Made by a program: the position numbers and the translations under genes
Assembly: GCF_024623455.1 (NCBI RefSeq)
Contig: NZ_JANIPJ010000011.1
Coordinates: 62,001-126,000 of the forward strand
DNA length: 64,000 nucleotides
DNA from: Paenibacillus soyae
GTDB taxonomy: Bacteria; Bacillota; Bacilli; Paenibacillales; Paenibacillaceae
Direction of reading: 5' to 3'
Notes under the pieces: generated by a model
Told to the model about the DNA's origin: nothing
Databases searched by the model: none
Seen by the model: the letters and a program-made list of their open reading frames with translations, nothing else
Part shown: positions 61,689 to 64,000 of the stretch, piece after piece
Numbering within the stretch: the first letter of the stretch is position 1
How the letters are laid out: every line of letters starts with the position of its first letter

Positions 61689-62168
61689 TTAGCCATCGAC
61701 TTTTTTGGCACGAAGCCAAATCTCGCCATAAAACTCGCCATTATCAGCGGCTTTGACGAAGGTGGAGTTACCCGGGCCTACGTACTTGTAGTCTGTGATT
61801 TGTTCCAACAGACCGCCAAATACTTTGCCTGTGATTTCGTCAGCGAGACGGTCTTGGTCAGCGCCTGTGCCAGGCACGACAATATAGTCGCCAGCAAGGA
61901 AATTGAGGACGATCGTGCCTTCCAGATCGAACTCGCCCTTCACGCCGAATCCCCGCCAAGCCTTGCCGCCGAGGACGTAGTTTAGTTGATATTCTTGCCC
62001 GTCGGCAAGAGCGAGTAGTTCGGCGAGCTTGCCGTTTTCCGTGATTTCGGCTTTTTTCGCTGCCGTTTTTGCCGCATTACCTGCCCAATCGTTGTAGTCT
62101 TCAAGAGTAACACCAAAAGCAGTCATTTTGTAGTTCTCCGAGATGGTTTGGATGGAGTAGTTCGTCAT
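61689..62168 (-). CDS. GyrI-like effector-binding domain protein, copy 1
   Basis: 159 residues, same fold as its neighbour (about one third identical by eye), 22 bases apart, so a tandem duplication in one operon. ATG 62168 follows AGAGGAGCG. It is divergent from a WYL-domain regulator that probably controls the pair. Confidence 0.8.
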   Translation of the reverse strand: MTNYSIQTISENYKMTAFGVTLEDYNDWAGNAAKTAAKKAEITENGKLAELLALADGQEYQLNYVLGGKAWRGFGVKGEFDLEGTIVLNFLAGDYIVVPGTGADQDRLADEITGKVFGGLLEQITDYKYVGPGNSTFVKAADNGEFYGEIWLRAKKVDG

Positions 62169-62221
62169 TTTATTCGCTCCTCTGCGTTTTTATTTTACAA
62201 GACTGATTGTATTGGTCAAAT

Positions 62222-62238
62222 GTATCGAAAAATGATAC
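62222..62238. promoter_or_regulatory. Operator-like inverted repeat in the divergent promoter
   Basis: GTATC (62222-62226) and GATAC (62234-62238) around the spacer GAAAAAT. Located between the GyrI-like operon and the WYL regulator, 12 bases before the regulator start. Confidence 0.45.
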
Positions 62239-62250
62239 TATTTAAGGACC

Positions 62251-63219
62251 TTGAAAAAAACGGAACGAATCAACCTCATTATGCGCTATATCAATAACCG
62301 CGCGCATTTTACGATTGCCGAGATTCAGCGGGAGTTCAAGATTTCCCGCGCGACGGCGATTCGCGATATTAACGAGATTCAGGCAATGGGTTTTCCGCTG
62401 ACTACTGAGCTTGGGCGCGGCGGAGGCTACTATGTCTTGCAAAACCAGTATCTGCCCGCGGTCCGCTTCACGCCGGAAGAGCTGAAGGCGATCTTTATCA
62501 GCTTTATCGCCTCGAAGAACTCGCAGCTGCCTTATCTGCATAATCGGCGTTCGATCACGGAGAAGCTTATTGGCATCGCGTCGCAAACCCAGCAAGACGA
62601 ACTGATCGAGCTGAATCATATCGTGCTTTTTGAAAATACGAATCCTGCCAACCCGAATCTTCTGGAGCTCGATGACGCAGCGCCTCCAGAGCTGAACCAG
62701 CTGATTTCGCTTGCCGTGCGGGATAAGCACTTGCGCTTGACTTATGAGCTCAGTCCTGGCTGGCCGCAGTTAATGGACGTTTTTTTGCTGCATATTTTCA
62801 ACTCGAACGCGCAGTGGCTTGCCGAGGTTTATGATTTCGATACGGATGAGTTTCGATATTTGCCTGTCGGGATGCTGCGGGATTCGGCCATTTCCGAGCA
62901 GAAGATGAGATGGTCCGAGCAAGAGATTATGGATAAAAAACGGCTTCGTGCCCGGGAGTCCAATCTTGTTGTGAAGCTGGATGCGATCGGGATTCTGCGC
63001 TTTAAGCGTATGCACCCGCCGGGCATTATCCTATCCTTTACCGGGATGTTCCAGTCGAGCGGGAATTTTCATGTTCAATTGGATGTGTCCGATGTTGAGG
63101 AGCTGGCGTATTATGCGGATTGGCTATTGTTTTTGGGGGAAGGGGTCGAGTTTGAGCGGATTCCCGATGAACTGCGGTTGATTCTGGAGGAACGTTTAGT
63201 GAAATTGAGATTCCCTTGA
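62251..63219 (+). CDS. WYL-domain HTH transcriptional regulator (YafY type)
   Basis: 322 residues from TTG 62251. HTH_11/DeoR-like N-terminus (KTERINLIMRYINNRAHFTI, then FKISRATAIRDINEI), an R/K-rich middle and a WYL-like ligand-binding domain (QWLAEVYDFDTDEFRYLPVG) with a C-terminal WCX extension. It probably regulates the divergent GyrI-like pair and itself. Confidence 0.88.
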   Translation: MKKTERINLIMRYINNRAHFTIAEIQREFKISRATAIRDINEIQAMGFPLTTELGRGGGYYVLQNQYLPAVRFTPEELKAIFISFIASKNSQLPYLHNRRSITEKLIGIASQTQQDELIELNHIVLFENTNPANPNLLELDDAAPPELNQLISLAVRDKHLRLTYELSPGWPQLMDVFLLHIFNSNAQWLAEVYDFDTDEFRYLPVGMLRDSAISEQKMRWSEQEIMDKKRLRARESNLVVKLDAIGILRFKRMHPPGIILSFTGMFQSSGNFHVQLDVSDVEELAYYADWLLFLGEGVEFERIPDELRLILEERLVKLRFP

Positions 63220-63262
63220 GTTCTTTCGATTCGGCATTTATCCGCACCATTTAGCACCGGCC

Positions 63263-63321
63263 TATTATGCGGATTGGCTTTTGTTTTTGGGGAAAGGGTC
63301 GAGTATAAGGCGGATTCCTGA
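63263..63321 (+). pseudogene. Partial duplicate of the 3' end of the WYL regulator gene
   Basis: This segment repeats 63109-63167 with a few changes, starting TATTATGCGGATTGGCT. It codes for nothing. It is a remnant of a duplicated regulator or of recombination. Confidence 0.6.
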
Positions 63322-63405
63322 CATGACATCGTGGACATAATGAAAGGGAATTGGACGCATCCAATTCCCTTAGGTGTAGTCCGAAAGTGAGATGGAGTTG
63401 CTAGC

Positions 63406-64000
63406 CTAAATGAATCCGCCATTAACGCGGATGGTTTGACCGGTAACCCACTGCGATTCTTCGCTCGCAAGGAAGAGGATCACGCCTGCAATGTCTTCGG
63501 TCTCCCCGAGACGGCCGAATGCGTTCATGTTGGCTAGTCCCTGGATTTGTTCGGGTGTTTTGCCAACCGTGAAAAGCTCGGTATTTATAGGGCCAGGTGC
63601 TACGGCATTAATCGTGATGTTTCTCTTTCCAAGCTCTTTGGCCAGTTGACGCGTGAATTGTTCGACGGCTCCTTTGGAGCCAGCGTACAGACTGTAAGCC
63701 GGGAACATCTGACCGGTCACCGAAGTGGAGAAGTTGATGATGCGGCCATTGGGATTTAGATGCTTGGCAGCAAGCTGGCAAGAAAAGTAGGTTCCTTTGA
63801 CATTTACAGCAAACAACTGGTCGTAATCCTCTTCCGTAACATCGCCAACGGGTTTCGTAATGATGATCCCCGCGTTATTCACTACGATATCAAGCTTTCC
63901 GAACGTTTCAAGTGTTCCTTGATAGAGTCTCTTGAGCTCGCTCGGGCGGCTGATATCGCCCTGAATCGCCGTCGCTTCCCCGCCATTCCTTTGAATATTC
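63406..64000 (-). CDS. Short-chain dehydrogenase/reductase, 5' end outside window
   Basis: The reading frame enters from the right edge (about 198 residues visible; the N-terminal cofactor-binding region lies mostly outside). NNAGIIITKPVG, the catalytic Ser (INFSTSVTG), YAGSKGAVEQF with Tyr and Lys, and the end TGQTIRVNGGFI identify a classical SDR. Substrate unknown. Confidence 0.9.
   Translation of the reverse strand, partial: NIQRNGGEATAIQGDISRPSELKRLYQGTLETFGKLDIVVNNAGIIITKPVGDVTEEDYDQLFAVNVKGTYFSCQLAAKHLNPNGRIINFSTSVTGQMFPAYSLYAGSKGAVEQFTRQLAKELGKRNITINAVAPGPINTELFTVGKTPEQIQGLANMNAFGRLGETEDIAGVILFLASEESQWVTGQTIRVNGGFI

Overview
The window looks like a Paenibacillus-type (Paenibacillaceae) chromosome. 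A GC-rich core in the order purA, spore-germination operon, walRKHIJ, htrC, rlmH is followed by a much more AT-rich accessory island. Spore-germination receptor genes and the wal gene order point to an endospore-forming Bacillota. The species cannot be fixed from sequence reading alone.

Core region (1-19054). The 3' end of purA comes first, then a reverse-strand germinant-receptor operon (A, C, D and B subunits). Next are a palindromic MITE-like element, an acidic membrane-anchored protein, an M23/LysM/G5 cell-wall peptidase, the cell-wall stress operon walR-walK-walH-walI-walJ, and an HtrA-type protease. An SDR/TetR divergent pair, two tiny genes (CxxH/CxxC and DUF1540 types) and rlmH close the core.

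Island (about 19033-61109). The last codons of rlmH contain a sequence of the type GAACCGTATCACAAGTAG. The same sequence recurs, more or less diverged, at seven further places: 21082, 44656, 50067, 56638, 58468, 60160 and 61087. rlmH (orfX) is the attachment gene of staphylococcal SCC elements, and the staphylococcal core is very similar. I therefore read the island as seven cassettes stacked end to end at rlmH, an SCC-like array outside Staphylococcus. Cassette 1 carries an AbiE toxin-antitoxin pair. Cassette 2 (23.5 kb) carries a DNA phosphorothioation (Dnd) operon with a restriction module, a PemK-type toxin, a tyrosine recombinase, a RuvC-like nuclease, a DNA methyltransferase, structured RNAs, two repeat arrays and a large serine recombinase whose 3' end overlaps the next attachment repeat. 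Cassette 3 carries two small nuclease-like genes, a DUF6431 relic and a second germinant-receptor operon. Cassette 4 carries an OLD/TOPRIM ATPase and a nuclease-NACHT protein. Cassette 5 has a LysR regulator with two small enzymes, cassette 6 a methyltransferase/TPR protein, and cassette 7 an aadK-type aminoglycoside 6-adenylyltransferase. Base composition and gene content return to host type after 61109.

Right flank (61110-64000). Two tandem GyrI-like ligand-binding proteins lie divergent from a WYL-domain regulator, followed by an SDR truncated by the window edge.

The most novel elements are: (i) the rlmH cassette array itself; (ii) an array of eight stem-loops with covarying stems and an invariant apical motif, under a strong promoter just upstream of the first dndB; (iii) a highly structured, terminator-ended RNA at about 40.2-40.55 kb; (iv) the downstream Dnd restriction module; (v) a germinant receptor carried on a mobile cassette. 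No searches were run; every family assignment is from motif reading.
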